From CAWALV01 sp963782965 (GTDB lineage Bacteria; Actinomycetota; Actinomycetes; Acidothermales; Acidothermaceae), in assembly GCA_963782965.1 (NCBI GenBank), contig CAWALV010000006.1, positions 1,240,001 through 1,304,000 of the forward strand: DNA of 64,000 nt, given 5' to 3'. The notes under the pieces are model-generated. The model was not told where the DNA came from. It saw nothing but the letters and a program-made list of their open reading frames with translations, and did not search any database. Positions 1 through 7,188 of this stretch are shown here, piece by piece (within the stretch, counting starts at the first letter, position 1; every line of letters begins with the position of its first letter). A program made the translations under genes and the position numbers.

Positions 1-1
1 G

Positions 2-436
2 CGGGCACCGGTGCTGCCCTCGATGACCGACGTCGAGACCACCGTGGCCGATCTGTGGGCGACAGCGATCACCACCGACGGATACCCCACCCGCCACGCA
101 CGTGACCGACTCGACGCGATGGGGGTGCTCACGGCCGCGGCGCTCAAGACGGCGGAGCCCGGACGACGGGTGCTGGTCGGTGGTGTCGTCACCCACTGGC
201 AACGCCCGGCGACGGCGGGGGGAACCACTTTCCTCAACCTCGAGGACGAGACCGGCATGATCAACATCGTGTGCTCGAAGGGTGCCTGGCTGCGATATCG
301 CCGGGTCGCCCGCACTGCTGCGGCGTTACTTGTGCGCGGGCGGCTCGAACGCGAACAGGGCGTGGTCAACGTCGTCGCGGAACACTTCGAGCGGTTGCCG
401 CTCGGGGTCAAGAAGTCTTCACGCGACTTCTGTTGA
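2..436 (+). CDS. dnaE2: Error-prone DNA polymerase DnaE2/ImuC, C-terminal end (partial)
   Basis: The reading frame is open at the left edge, so only about the last 144 residues are present. They match the C-terminal OB-fold region of the SOS-inducible C-family polymerase DnaE2 (ImuC), including the conserved stretch FLNLEDETGMINIV near window residues 78-91 and the closing block VRGRLEREQGVVNVVAEHFERL. In actinobacteria DnaE2 works with ImuA' and ImuB in damage-induced mutagenic translesion synthesis. The catalytic PHP and palm domains lie outside the window. The next gene downstream is a SAV_6107-type HEPN protein behind a LexA operator, which fits a DNA-damage locus. DnaE2 rather than DnaE1 is chosen because a full-type dnaE1 occurs at 50.4 kb and because of this neighbourhood. 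Confidence 0.85.
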   Translation, partial: RAPVLPSMTDVETTVADLWATAITTDGYPTRHARDRLDAMGVLTAAALKTAEPGRRVLVGGVVTHWQRPATAGGTTFLNLEDETGMINIVCSKGAWLRYRRVARTAAALLVRGRLEREQGVVNVVAEHFERLPLGVKKSSRDFC

Positions 437-463
437 CCCGTTCTGTTGACCCGTTCTGTTGAC
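428..463 (+). repeat. 13-bp tandem repeat over the dnaE2 stop codon
   Basis: The unit TTCTGTTGACCCG occurs at 428-440 and 441-453, with a third partial copy at 454-463. Each copy carries a TGA, at 434, 447 and 460. Because 13 is not a multiple of 3, the three TGAs fall in all three forward frames. The first is the real stop of dnaE2. Confidence 0.9.
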
Positions 464-479
464 GAGCCGGAAAAGCTGC

Positions 480-508
480 TTGACGCCTTGGCGATGCGCG
501 CTTAGTGT
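480..508 (+). promoter_or_regulatory. Candidate sigma-70-type promoter of the HEPN gene
   Basis: TTGACG at 480-485 and TAGTGT at 503-508 are separated by 17 bases. A start of transcription near 515 would lie inside the SOS box at 507-542, the expected arrangement for repression by LexA. The leader to the ATG at 732 would be about 215 bases. Confidence 0.55.
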
Positions 509-542
509 TACCCCGTTCGAACATACGTTCGAACGGGGTAAC
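507..542. promoter_or_regulatory. LexA operator (SOS box) in a long perfect palindrome
   Basis: Arms GTTACCCCGTTCGAAC (507-522) and GTTCGAACGGGGTAAC (527-542) are exact reverse complements around a 4-base spacer (523-526). The centre, TCGAAC-ATAC-GTTCGA, is a perfect match to the known actinobacterial/mycobacterial SOS box TCGAAC-N4-GTTCGA. The palindrome runs 4 bp further on each side than the core requires. It overlaps the expected transcription start of the candidate promoter. Confidence 0.88.
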
Positions 543-731
543 AGCTTCGGCGGCCGATCCGAGTGGGGTCTCGTTCGGCCGCCGAGCCTGATCCCGGGGC
601 CGACGCCCCGGGGGTCATTCGTTGCCCGGGCCACGGTCCTCGACCCGCCGTGGTCCGGGCACCGCATGGCGGTACGCGTTGACCGAAGCAAACGCCCGAG
701 GGGAAGGTCCCGAGGGAAGGAGCGGCACATC

Positions 732-1229
732 ATGTCGACAACCGTGCTTGCAGACCGCGCACCGTCACCGCCGCTGTCACCGCCACCGCCACCGCCGCTG
801 TCACCGTCACCGTCACCGCGCCGACCGTCGGCACCGGTGCCTGCCGCATCTCAACTCCTCACTGCCGCGCGACGTGGTCTTCAAGAGGCAGCACTCGCGA
901 CTCGCCCCACCGAGAAATACGCCGCCGCCCATCTCGCCGCTCTACGGTGTGCCGCGGCCGTGCTCGCCGTCAAAGCGCGGCCTGGCCTGGCCGCGCGCCG
1001 CGGCCGGCGCGTGCGCAACGCATGGGTCCTGCTGGCCGACGCCGCGCCCGAACTCCACGAGTGGGCTGCGTTCTTCGCCACCGGGGCGACCAAGCGAGCC
1101 GCCGCCGAGGCGGGGCTCGAAAGCATCGTCAGTTGCCGTGAAGCCGACAACCTCGTCCGCGACGTCGAGACGTTTCTCGCTCTCGTGGCGACGACGATCG
1201 GCGAGTACCACCAACCGGCCCTGCACTGA
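732..1229 (+). CDS. SAV_6107-family HEPN domain protein
   Basis: This 165-residue protein has a proline/serine-rich N-terminus (about residues 10-36) encoded by low-complexity CCG/CAC repeats, followed by an all-helical domain (about 38-160). Blocks such as EKYAAAHLAALRCAAAVLAV and AWVLLADAAPELHEWAAFF match the actinobacterial SAV_6107-like HEPN family, commonly found beside dnaE2 and Y-family polymerase genes. The start ATG is chosen for the AAGGAG at 717-722. HEPN folds occur in RNases and nucleotide-binding helpers, but the role of this family is not established here and I do not see a convincing R-x4-6-H RNase motif. The upstream LexA box suggests damage induction. Low-complexity DNA encodes only the N-terminal linker. 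Confidence 0.8.
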   Translation: MSTTVLADRAPSPPLSPPPPPPLSPSPSPRRPSAPVPAASQLLTAARRGLQEAALATRPTEKYAAAHLAALRCAAAVLAVKARPGLAARRGRRVRNAWVLLADAAPELHEWAAFFATGATKRAAAEAGLESIVSCREADNLVRDVETFLALVATTIGEYHQPALH

Positions 1230-1579
1230 TCTGGCGTCGCATTCGACCGGTTCCGACATTCGTCGCAGGCTAGGGTCACAAGGCCCCTTCGCGCCGAGTC
1301 GAAAGCCTCTGACCCCGCCGTCGCCGCGGCGCAAGAGTCGTCGCCGTGAAGGCGCGGTGGGCCTACCGCCAGCCGAGTTCGTCCAGGTTCTCTCGCCGGT
1401 CCTCGGCTCTGCCTCAGCACTCCCAACACGCGAAGCTGCCGACGCAGCACCTGCTCGCCGCCTGTTCACCGCCTCCCACACTGACCACCGCTCGTGCTCG
1501 CACGGTCGGGTCGCTCGTCAGTGTGCGGCGGCTCTCGACCGCGTCAATGGCGTCGCGGTCTACCTGAGGAGATTCGAGG
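1230..1579. other. Intergenic region upstream of the aldehyde dehydrogenase gene
   Basis: 350 bases without a convincing gene. TAGGGT at 1271-1276 resembles the extended -10 hexamers seen elsewhere in the window but has no clear -35 partner. GAGGAGA at 1566-1572 is the ribosome binding site of the next gene. I see no clear hairpin terminator. Open frames here lack family resemblance. Confidence 0.5.
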
Positions 1580-3103
1580 ATGACCATTTATGCAGAGCCC
1601 GGGCACCGGGACAGTCTGGTTCACGTCAACCCCCGCTACGAGAACTTCATCGGCGGGAAGTGGGTCGCACCGACCGGCGGTCGCTACACGACCAACCTCG
1701 CGCCGGCCACGGCACAGCCGATCTGCGAAGTCCCGGCCTCGACAGCAGAAGACGTCGAGCTGGCCCTCGACGCCGCACACGCAGCCAAGAAGGAGTGGGC
1801 GGAGGCTTCGCCGGCTCAGCGCGCCCAGGTGCTGAACGCGGTCGCCGACGCGATCGACGCCCACCGCGAAGAACTCGCGGTGACCGAGAGCTGGGAGAAC
1901 GGCAAGCCGGTGCGGGAGACCCTCGCCGCCGACGTCCCGCTGGCTGCTGATCACTTCCGTTACTTCGCAGCGGCGATCCGCTCGGAGGAGGGTTCGATCA
2001 CCGAGCTCGACAAGGACACGTTCGCCTACCACTTCCGCGAGCCGCTCGGCGTCGTCGGTCAGATCATCCCGTTCAACTTCCCCTTGCTGATGGCGGCGTG
2101 GAAGTTGGCGCCCGCGCTGGCTGCCGGCAACTGCAGCGTGATCAAGCCGGCCTCGCCGACACCCTGGTCGCTGTTGAAGTTGTTCGAAGTCGTCGGCTCG
2201 CTGCTTCCGCCTGGCGTCGTCAACGTCGTGAACGGTCCGGGGGCGACGGTCGGCAAGGCACTGGCCACCAGCCCGCGGATCGCGAAGGTCGCGTTCACCG
2301 GCGAGACGGTCACCGGCCGGCTCATCATGCAGTACGCGAGCCAGAACATCATTCCGGTCACCTTGGAGTTGGGCGGCAAGTCGCCGAACATCTTCTTCGC
2401 CGACGTGCTCGCCAGCGATGACGCGTACCTCGACAAGGCGGTCGAGGGCCTGGTGCTCTACGCCTTCAACAAGGGCGAAGTGTGCACGTGCCCATCGCGT
2501 GCGCTGATCCAGGAGTCGATCTACGAGGAGTTCATGGCCCGCTGCCTCGACCGGATTCGGGCGATCAAGCAGGGCAACCCGCTCGACACCACCACGATGC
2601 TGGGCCCGCAGGTCTCCGCTCAGCAGCTCGAGAAGATCACGTCGTACGTGAAGATCGGGCTCGACGAAGGGGCGAAGTGCCTCATCGGCGGCCACCGCGC
2701 CAAGGTGGACGGCGAGTACGCGTCCGGGTACTTCTTCGAGCCGACCGTTCTTGCCGGGCACAACAAGATGCGGGTGTTCCAGGAGGAGATCTTCGGTCCT
2801 GTGCTCTCGGTCACGACGTTCAAGGACGAGGCCGAAGCGGTGGAGATCGCCAACGACACGCTCTATGGGCTCGGTGCGGGTGTGTGGACCCGCGACACGA
2901 ATCGCGCCTTCCGTGTCGGCAAGGGCGTGCAGGCAGGTCGGGTGTGGGTGAACTGCTACCACCAGTACCCGGCTGGGGCGGCGTTCGGCGGGTACAAGCT
3001 GTCAGGCATCGGTCGCGAGACGCACAAGATGATGCTCGACCACTACACCCAGACGAAGAACCTCTTGGTCAGCTACTCGGAGAAGGCGCAGGGCTTCTTC
3101 TGA
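1580..3103 (+). CDS. NAD-dependent aldehyde dehydrogenase, ExaC/AcoD type
   Basis: A full-length 507-residue aldehyde dehydrogenase, predicted to oxidise an aldehyde (acetaldehyde or a similar short one in this subfamily) to the acid with NAD. The cofactor-side motif FNFPLLMAAWKLAPALAAGN lies near 158-177, the general-base Glu is E263 in LELGGKSPN, and the catalytic Cys is C302 in GEVCTCPSR. GEVCTCPSRA and the C-terminal TKNLLVSYSEKAQGFF are typical of the ExaC/AcoD/ThcA group rather than of betaine or succinate-semialdehyde dehydrogenases. ATG 1580 follows GAGGAGA with 7 bases spacing. It appears monocistronic: a strong hairpin follows. The exact substrate cannot be read from sequence. Confidence 0.9.
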   Translation: MTIYAEPGHRDSLVHVNPRYENFIGGKWVAPTGGRYTTNLAPATAQPICEVPASTAEDVELALDAAHAAKKEWAEASPAQRAQVLNAVADAIDAHREELAVTESWENGKPVRETLAADVPLAADHFRYFAAAIRSEEGSITELDKDTFAYHFREPLGVVGQIIPFNFPLLMAAWKLAPALAAGNCSVIKPASPTPWSLLKLFEVVGSLLPPGVVNVVNGPGATVGKALATSPRIAKVAFTGETVTGRLIMQYASQNIIPVTLELGGKSPNIFFADVLASDDAYLDKAVEGLVLYAFNKGEVCTCPSRALIQESIYEEFMARCLDRIRAIKQGNPLDTTTMLGPQVSAQQLEKITSYVKIGLDEGAKCLIGGHRAKVDGEYASGYFFEPTVLAGHNKMRVFQEEIFGPVLSVTTFKDEAEAVEIANDTLYGLGAGVWTRDTNRAFRVGKGVQAGRVWVNCYHQYPAGAAFGGYKLSGIGRETHKMMLDHYTQTKNLLVSYSEKAQGFF

Positions 3104-3132
3104 GCCTGCCCTGATCGAACGGTGCGCAAAGT

Positions 3133-3166
3133 GGCGGCCCGCAGGCACCCGTGCTTGCGGGCCGCC
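3133..3166 (+). terminator. Hairpin terminator after the aldehyde dehydrogenase gene
   Basis: Perfect 11-bp inverted repeat GGCGGCCCGCA (3133-3143) / TGCGGGCCGCC (3156-3166) with a 12-base loop, 30 bases after the stop codon. There is no T tract, as usual for high-GC actinobacterial terminators. It also argues against a start at 3151 for the next gene, since that GTG lies in the loop. Confidence 0.7.
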
Positions 3167-3210
3167 GCCCGTGGCACGGCCTCGGCGGCGATAGGGTTTG
3201 GCTCATCACC

Positions 3211-3993
3211 ATGCCTACAGGCGGGACACCGATGGTCGATCGGCTCCGGAGCAGGAGTTCCGTGCGTGGCGCCGCGGTATGGCGAAGCGTCAGCGCGGTC
3301 CTCGCCGAACTCGTCGAAACGTTCAACAGGACCGAACTCGATGTGCTGGACGCCGGCGGCGGCACAGGCGGCTTCGCCGTCCCCCTTGCCGCCCGCGGGC
3401 ACCGGGTGACCGTCGTCGATTCGAGCCCTGATTCGTTGGCTGCGCTCCAGCGGCGGGCCGTCGATGCCGGCGTCCACGAGCACGTCCGCGGCGTGCAGGG
3501 AGATGCGGCGAATCTGCTCGACGTCGCCCCACCGAGCAGTTTCGATCTCGTCGTGTGCCACAGCGTGCTGGAGATGGTGGACGATCCAGGCGATGCAGTC
3601 GCTGGGATCGGTCGAGTGCTGCGGCCCAGTGGAGTGGTGAGCGTGTTGGCCGCTAACCGGATCGCAGCGGTCATCCATCGTGCGGTCGCGGGTCGCTTCG
3701 ACGAAGCGCTCCATGCGCTGCATGATCCACTGGGTCGTTATTCCGCTCACGATCCCGCACCGCGACGGTTCTCCCTTCACGACCTGACCGAGATCCTTGC
3801 GGCGGGCGGTCTGGAACCGCTCTCGGTGCAGGGGTCGAGAGTGTTCGCCGACCTGGTGCCGAGCGGCCTGCTCGATGGCGACGCGGAGGCGACCGAGGCG
3901 TTGATCGCGCTCGAGCTTGCGGCGGCCGACCATCCGGCGTTTCGCGAAATGGCGACCCAGCTCCACGTCCTGGCCCGCCGGCCCGCCGGCTGA
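3211..3993 (+). CDS. Class I SAM-dependent methyltransferase
   Basis: A 260-residue protein with a Rossmann-type methyltransferase core. Motif I is VLDAGGGTGGFAVPLA (GGGTGG at 49-54), the acidic end of strand 2 is VTVVDSSPDSL, and the motif IV region is FDLVVCHSVLEMVDDP. The acceptor is unknown. A close upstream TAGGGT hexamer (3192-3197) ending 13 bases before ATG 3211 suggests a very short leader. A GTG at 3151 is rejected because it sits in a terminator loop; ATG 3232 remains possible. A methyltransferase next to a DUF3040 gene just before the dcw cluster is a recurring actinobacterial arrangement. Confidence 0.8.
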   Translation: MPTGGTPMVDRLRSRSSVRGAAVWRSVSAVLAELVETFNRTELDVLDAGGGTGGFAVPLAARGHRVTVVDSSPDSLAALQRRAVDAGVHEHVRGVQGDAANLLDVAPPSSFDLVVCHSVLEMVDDPGDAVAGIGRVLRPSGVVSVLAANRIAAVIHRAVAGRFDEALHALHDPLGRYSAHDPAPRRFSLHDLTEILAAGGLEPLSVQGSRVFADLVPSGLLDGDAEATEALIALELAAADHPAFREMATQLHVLARRPAG

Positions 3994-4018
3994 TCACCGG
4001 CTGATCACCGGCTGAACA
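3986..4018 (+). repeat. 11-bp tandem repeat over the methyltransferase stop codon
   Basis: CCGGCTGATCA at 3986-3996 and 3997-4007, then CCGGCTGAACA at 4008-4018. TGA occurs at 3991 (the real stop), 4002 and 4013, that is in all three forward frames. The same kind of structure is found at the dnaE2 stop. Confidence 0.9.
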
Positions 4019-4305
4019 CCAGCCGGCGCCGGAAGCAGCCCGGTCGGCGTGGCCGGGCGCGGACAAGCCCTCCAGATTCGCGCGACGCGGCCGATCAGTA
4101 CCGCAGCGGGTGGGATTGACCGCCTTCCTGACAGGACTCTCAGTGGAAGCAGCTTTCTTCGCCCCGCACAGGCTCGTATCCTGAAAGGACGTCGGCGGGC
4201 CGCCATAGTCGCTCGCCGACCGCATGGCGGTTGGTTTCGGGTAGTTCGGTAAGACTCCGTACGCGAGCGAACCTCGCGGTACCGGGATCTTCTTGGGAGG
4301 GCAGC
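4019..4305. other. Intergenic region upstream of DUF3040 gene
   Basis: No convincing gene. A weak promoter candidate is TTTCTT (4154-4159) - 17 bases - TATCCT (4177-4182). GGGAGG at 4295-4300 is the ribosome binding site of the following gene. Confidence 0.4.
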
Positions 4306-4764
4306 GTGCCGCTCTCGGAGCACGAACAGCGTGTGCTCGAGCAGATTGAGCGTGCCCTTTACGCCGACGATCCGAAGTTCGCCGCCACGGTTCGCGGGAT
4401 CGACCCGCAGATCCTGCGGCGCCGTCGCTTCTTGCGTGCCGCGCTCGTCGGCGGCGCCGGCGTGGTCATGCTGCCCGTCGGGCTGTACCTGAGCCAGTAC
4501 GAGATCACCTTCGCCGGCCTGTTCCTGATCCTGCTCGCGTCGCTGTACGCCGCCGTCGGTTGGCGGCAGGCCCACGAGCGCGCGACGCCTCAGGTGGTCG
4601 TGCGAACCGCACCGGGGACAGCTGCCGGCGGATCGCTCACCGTGCGTCCGAGTAGCCGGCGCGAGCGTCCGGCCCGCCCGAAGCGGGCGTTCCTGGAGCG
4701 GATGGAAGACCGCTGGAACCGCCGCCGCGAAGAACTCGGCGGCGGCCGCGATTCCAACGAGTAG
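4306..4764 (+). CDS. DUF3040 membrane protein
   Basis: A 152-residue protein of the actinobacterial DUF3040 family. The N-terminal signature PLSEHEQRVLEQIERALYAD (residues 2-21) is diagnostic. Two membrane helices follow at about 43-61 and 66-85, then a basic, disordered C-terminal tail rich in Arg and Lys (about 100-152). Function is unknown; the family is widely conserved immediately upstream of the dcw cluster. GTG 4306 is chosen because GGGAGG lies 5 bases upstream and translation then begins exactly at the family's conserved N-terminus. The gene converges on the transglutaminase gene with only 6 bases between the stops. Confidence 0.88.
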   Translation: MPLSEHEQRVLEQIERALYADDPKFAATVRGIDPQILRRRRFLRAALVGGAGVVMLPVGLYLSQYEITFAGLFLILLASLYAAVGWRQAHERATPQVVVRTAPGTAAGGSLTVRPSSRRERPARPKRAFLERMEDRWNRRREELGGGRDSNE

Positions 4765-4770
4765 CGTTCG

Positions 4771-7188
4771 CTAGTCCCCGTTGCCGCGCCGCTCGGGAAG
4801 CAACCGCGACGCGATCCGCTCAACCGTCCGGCTCGCGCCGCTCTGCAGCGCACTGCTGGCTGCCGCGAACGCACGGCCGGTCGAGCCCGGGACGAGCCGG
4901 GCCCGGAGGCGACGCAGCTTGGGCACCGAGTCGAAAAGGGCCTTGCGGATCGCGGCTTCGTCGGTTCGTAGATCGAGATCGGCGAGCCGACTGTCCGCAG
5001 CGTCGGCCGTTGCGTAGCGCGCGAGTTCTTCGGCCCGGGTCAACCGGGTGAGCGCGAGCTGCGCGGCTTGGTCGTAATGCAGCCGGCGGGTGGCCAACAG
5101 CGCGCCCGCGGCGCGTCGCGGGCTGTCGTAGTCGCCAGACCATTCCAGCCGCAGGTCGCGCAGATCGTCGCCCAACTCCTCCCAAGCCGCATGGGCCTCC
5201 GCGGCGGCAGTGTCGGCGGCGGTCCAACGGCGGCGGCGCACCCACCAGCGCACGGCCGGCGTAACGAGCACCAGCACGAAGGCCAGCGCGATCAACGCCA
5301 GCCACTCGGGGGAGATGTCCGGCATCGCAAAGCGGAATCCGTGGTGCGTTGTGCCCTTGGAGCCACCGGCGGCACCGGGCTGACCGAGCGCCCTGCTCGG
5401 CACGCCGACAGGCGCGTGGGTGGCGGTGCTCCCTGGCGAGATCGTCACGTTCGGGGCCACGCCGGCGGCCGCGTATCCGGGCTGAACCGCTTGGTTGTCC
5501 GAGCGCGGCGTCGGTTCGAAGCGCAGCCATCCGGCGCCGGGGAAGTACAACTCCGGCCACGCGTGTGCGTCGGCGCTGGTGACTTCGTAGGAGTTCGTGC
5601 CCGGTATGCGGGTGCCCGACGTGAACCCGACGTCGACGCGCGAGGGGATTCCTTCGAGCCGGGCCATCAGCGCCATCGTCGCGGCGAACTGCTCGCAATA
5701 GCCGGTGCGGTCCTTCAGGAAGGATTCGAGTGCGCTCGTGGAGTTGCCCGACTTTGCGTGGAGGTCGTAGGTGAAGTTCTTCAGGAAGTAGTTCTGCAAG
5801 GCGACTGCCGTGGCGTAGGGACCTGCCGCGTGCGCCGACGTCACGATCTGGTCGGTGAGGCTTTGGATGTTGGCCGGCAGTCCAGCGGGAACCTGCAAGT
5901 ACTTGTTGGAAAGCGAGGCGTCGCCCTCCGAAATGTTCCCGAGGAAAGCGGGGGACGGCGAGTAGACGTTGCTGATGACGCCGTAGTTGAAGTTCTTCCG
6001 CGTGGTCAGGTGTGCGCTGTAGATGGTCGTGGTCACCGGGTTGTAGGTCCAGTCGCCCTTGGCGTCGACCTCGACCGGCAGCGCCGGCGCCGGAAGGAAC
6101 GGTTCGGTGAGCCCGGTCACGTGCACCTGCGTGGTCACCGAATCGGGGGGCAGCGCGATGCCGACTGGTACTGCGAGGCCCTCATCGATCGGGGTGTCTT
6201 CGGGGGAGGCGATTGCCGACGCCGTCCAGGTCGTGCCGTCGAAGGTGTCCAGTGTGAGCAGCCGGAAGTAGCCCGCGGTGCGGTCTGTGGTGTACGTGAA
6301 CTCCGAGACCGGCACCGGTTCGTTCAGATCGCGACGCAGCGTCACGATCGGGCTGATCTTGGGCCCGTTGCCGTCGACCTGGATTCCTCCCGCGCCGTTC
6401 GTGTGATGCGTGCCGAACCAGCCGGCGTGCAGGCCGGGGATGATGAGCGGTGCGACGAGCGCGACGGCGATCGACGTGGCTCCGATCCGCCGGCCCGCGC
6501 TGGTCAACTCGGCGGTTGCCGTGGCGCGTCGCCGGAACATGCCACGGTCGGCCGAACTGGCTGCCGGATCGGCGAAAGCGTCCGGCCCACGACGGGTGTG
6601 CACGGGCCGCCCCCAGCGGCTCACCCGATCGCGGCCTTCCGCGAGCAACAACGCCAGGTAGCCGGCCGTGGCGAAAGCGAACGGCAGCCAACCGACGCCC
6701 GCCGAGAGAATCGCCGCAGGCACGGTGAAGATCGCCAGCAGAGCGAGTCCGGCGACCGCGGGTCGGCGCAACGTGGTTGCCAACGTCTCGACCAACACCG
6801 CCACCAGGCCGATGCCGCCCGTCGTCAGCAACGCCAGGCCCGGCGTCTCGGATACCGGTGCCGCCATTTGCGTGGTGTCGGTGAACCCGGCAGACGTGAG
6901 TGAGTGCAGATGGCGGATGGCCGCTGGGCCGGGCACGAAACCGAGAGGCGCGACCGCGTGCGCATACATCGCGGTGATCACGCACGCGAACACGGCGACG
7001 AGGATCAACGGCGCGGCGACCGCGAGCGCGCGCACCCGGTGCGCGACGAGGGACGTTACCGCGATCGTCGCAACGATGAGGAGTACCGGCGGGAACCACT
7101 CGAGGTTGCTGTACAGCCGCATGAGCGAGAGCGAGCCGAGCAGGGTCGCGACGGCGGCGAAGACGGTGACGCGCGACCTTGGTGTCAT
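4771..7188 (-). CDS. Transglutaminase-like membrane protein (TgpA/DUF3488 type)
   Basis: A protein of about 805 residues. The N-terminal part holds a series of hydrophobic helices (DUF3488/TgpA_N type, roughly the first 200 residues). A long extracytoplasmic region includes a transglutaminase-like core with Cys498 in GYCEQFAATMALMARLEG and His542 in SADAHAWPELYFPGAGW; a further membrane helix lies near 625-648, before a cytoplasmic tail with a DUF4129-like helical part. It is the last gene of a minus-strand moxR-DUF58-tgpA operon. ATG 7188 overlaps the DUF58 stop by 4 bases (ATGA), which fixes the start. Members are suggested to modify or process envelope proteins; the substrate here is unknown. 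The catalytic Asp position reads FEPTP, as in many relatives. Confidence 0.87.
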   Translation of the reverse strand: MTPRSRVTVFAAVATLLGSLSLMRLYSNLEWFPPVLLIVATIAVTSLVAHRVRALAVAAPLILVAVFACVITAMYAHAVAPLGFVPGPAAIRHLHSLTSAGFTDTTQMAAPVSETPGLALLTTGGIGLVAVLVETLATTLRRPAVAGLALLAIFTVPAAILSAGVGWLPFAFATAGYLALLLAEGRDRVSRWGRPVHTRRGPDAFADPAASSADRGMFRRRATATAELTSAGRRIGATSIAVALVAPLIIPGLHAGWFGTHHTNGAGGIQVDGNGPKISPIVTLRRDLNEPVPVSEFTYTTDRTAGYFRLLTLDTFDGTTWTASAIASPEDTPIDEGLAVPVGIALPPDSVTTQVHVTGLTEPFLPAPALPVEVDAKGDWTYNPVTTTIYSAHLTTRKNFNYGVISNVYSPSPAFLGNISEGDASLSNKYLQVPAGLPANIQSLTDQIVTSAHAAGPYATAVALQNYFLKNFTYDLHAKSGNSTSALESFLKDRTGYCEQFAATMALMARLEGIPSRVDVGFTSGTRIPGTNSYEVTSADAHAWPELYFPGAGWLRFEPTPRSDNQAVQPGYAAAGVAPNVTISPGSTATHAPVGVPSRALGQPGAAGGSKGTTHHGFRFAMPDISPEWLALIALAFVLVLVTPAVRWWVRRRRWTAADTAAAEAHAAWEELGDDLRDLRLEWSGDYDSPRRAAGALLATRRLHYDQAAQLALTRLTRAEELARYATADAADSRLADLDLRTDEAAIRKALFDSVPKLRRLRARLVPGSTGRAFAAASSALQSGASRTVERIASRLLPERRGNGD

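Noticed and set aside
1346..1567. 73-codon frame upstream of the aldehyde dehydrogenase
   Set aside because: Ser/Arg-rich, no ribosome binding site, no family resemblance.
5068..6903. 611-codon open frame on the plus strand opposite the transglutaminase gene
   Set aside because: The minus-strand frame has membrane helices and a transglutaminase core; the plus frame is Arg/Gly-rich with no domain, a usual GC-bias shadow.
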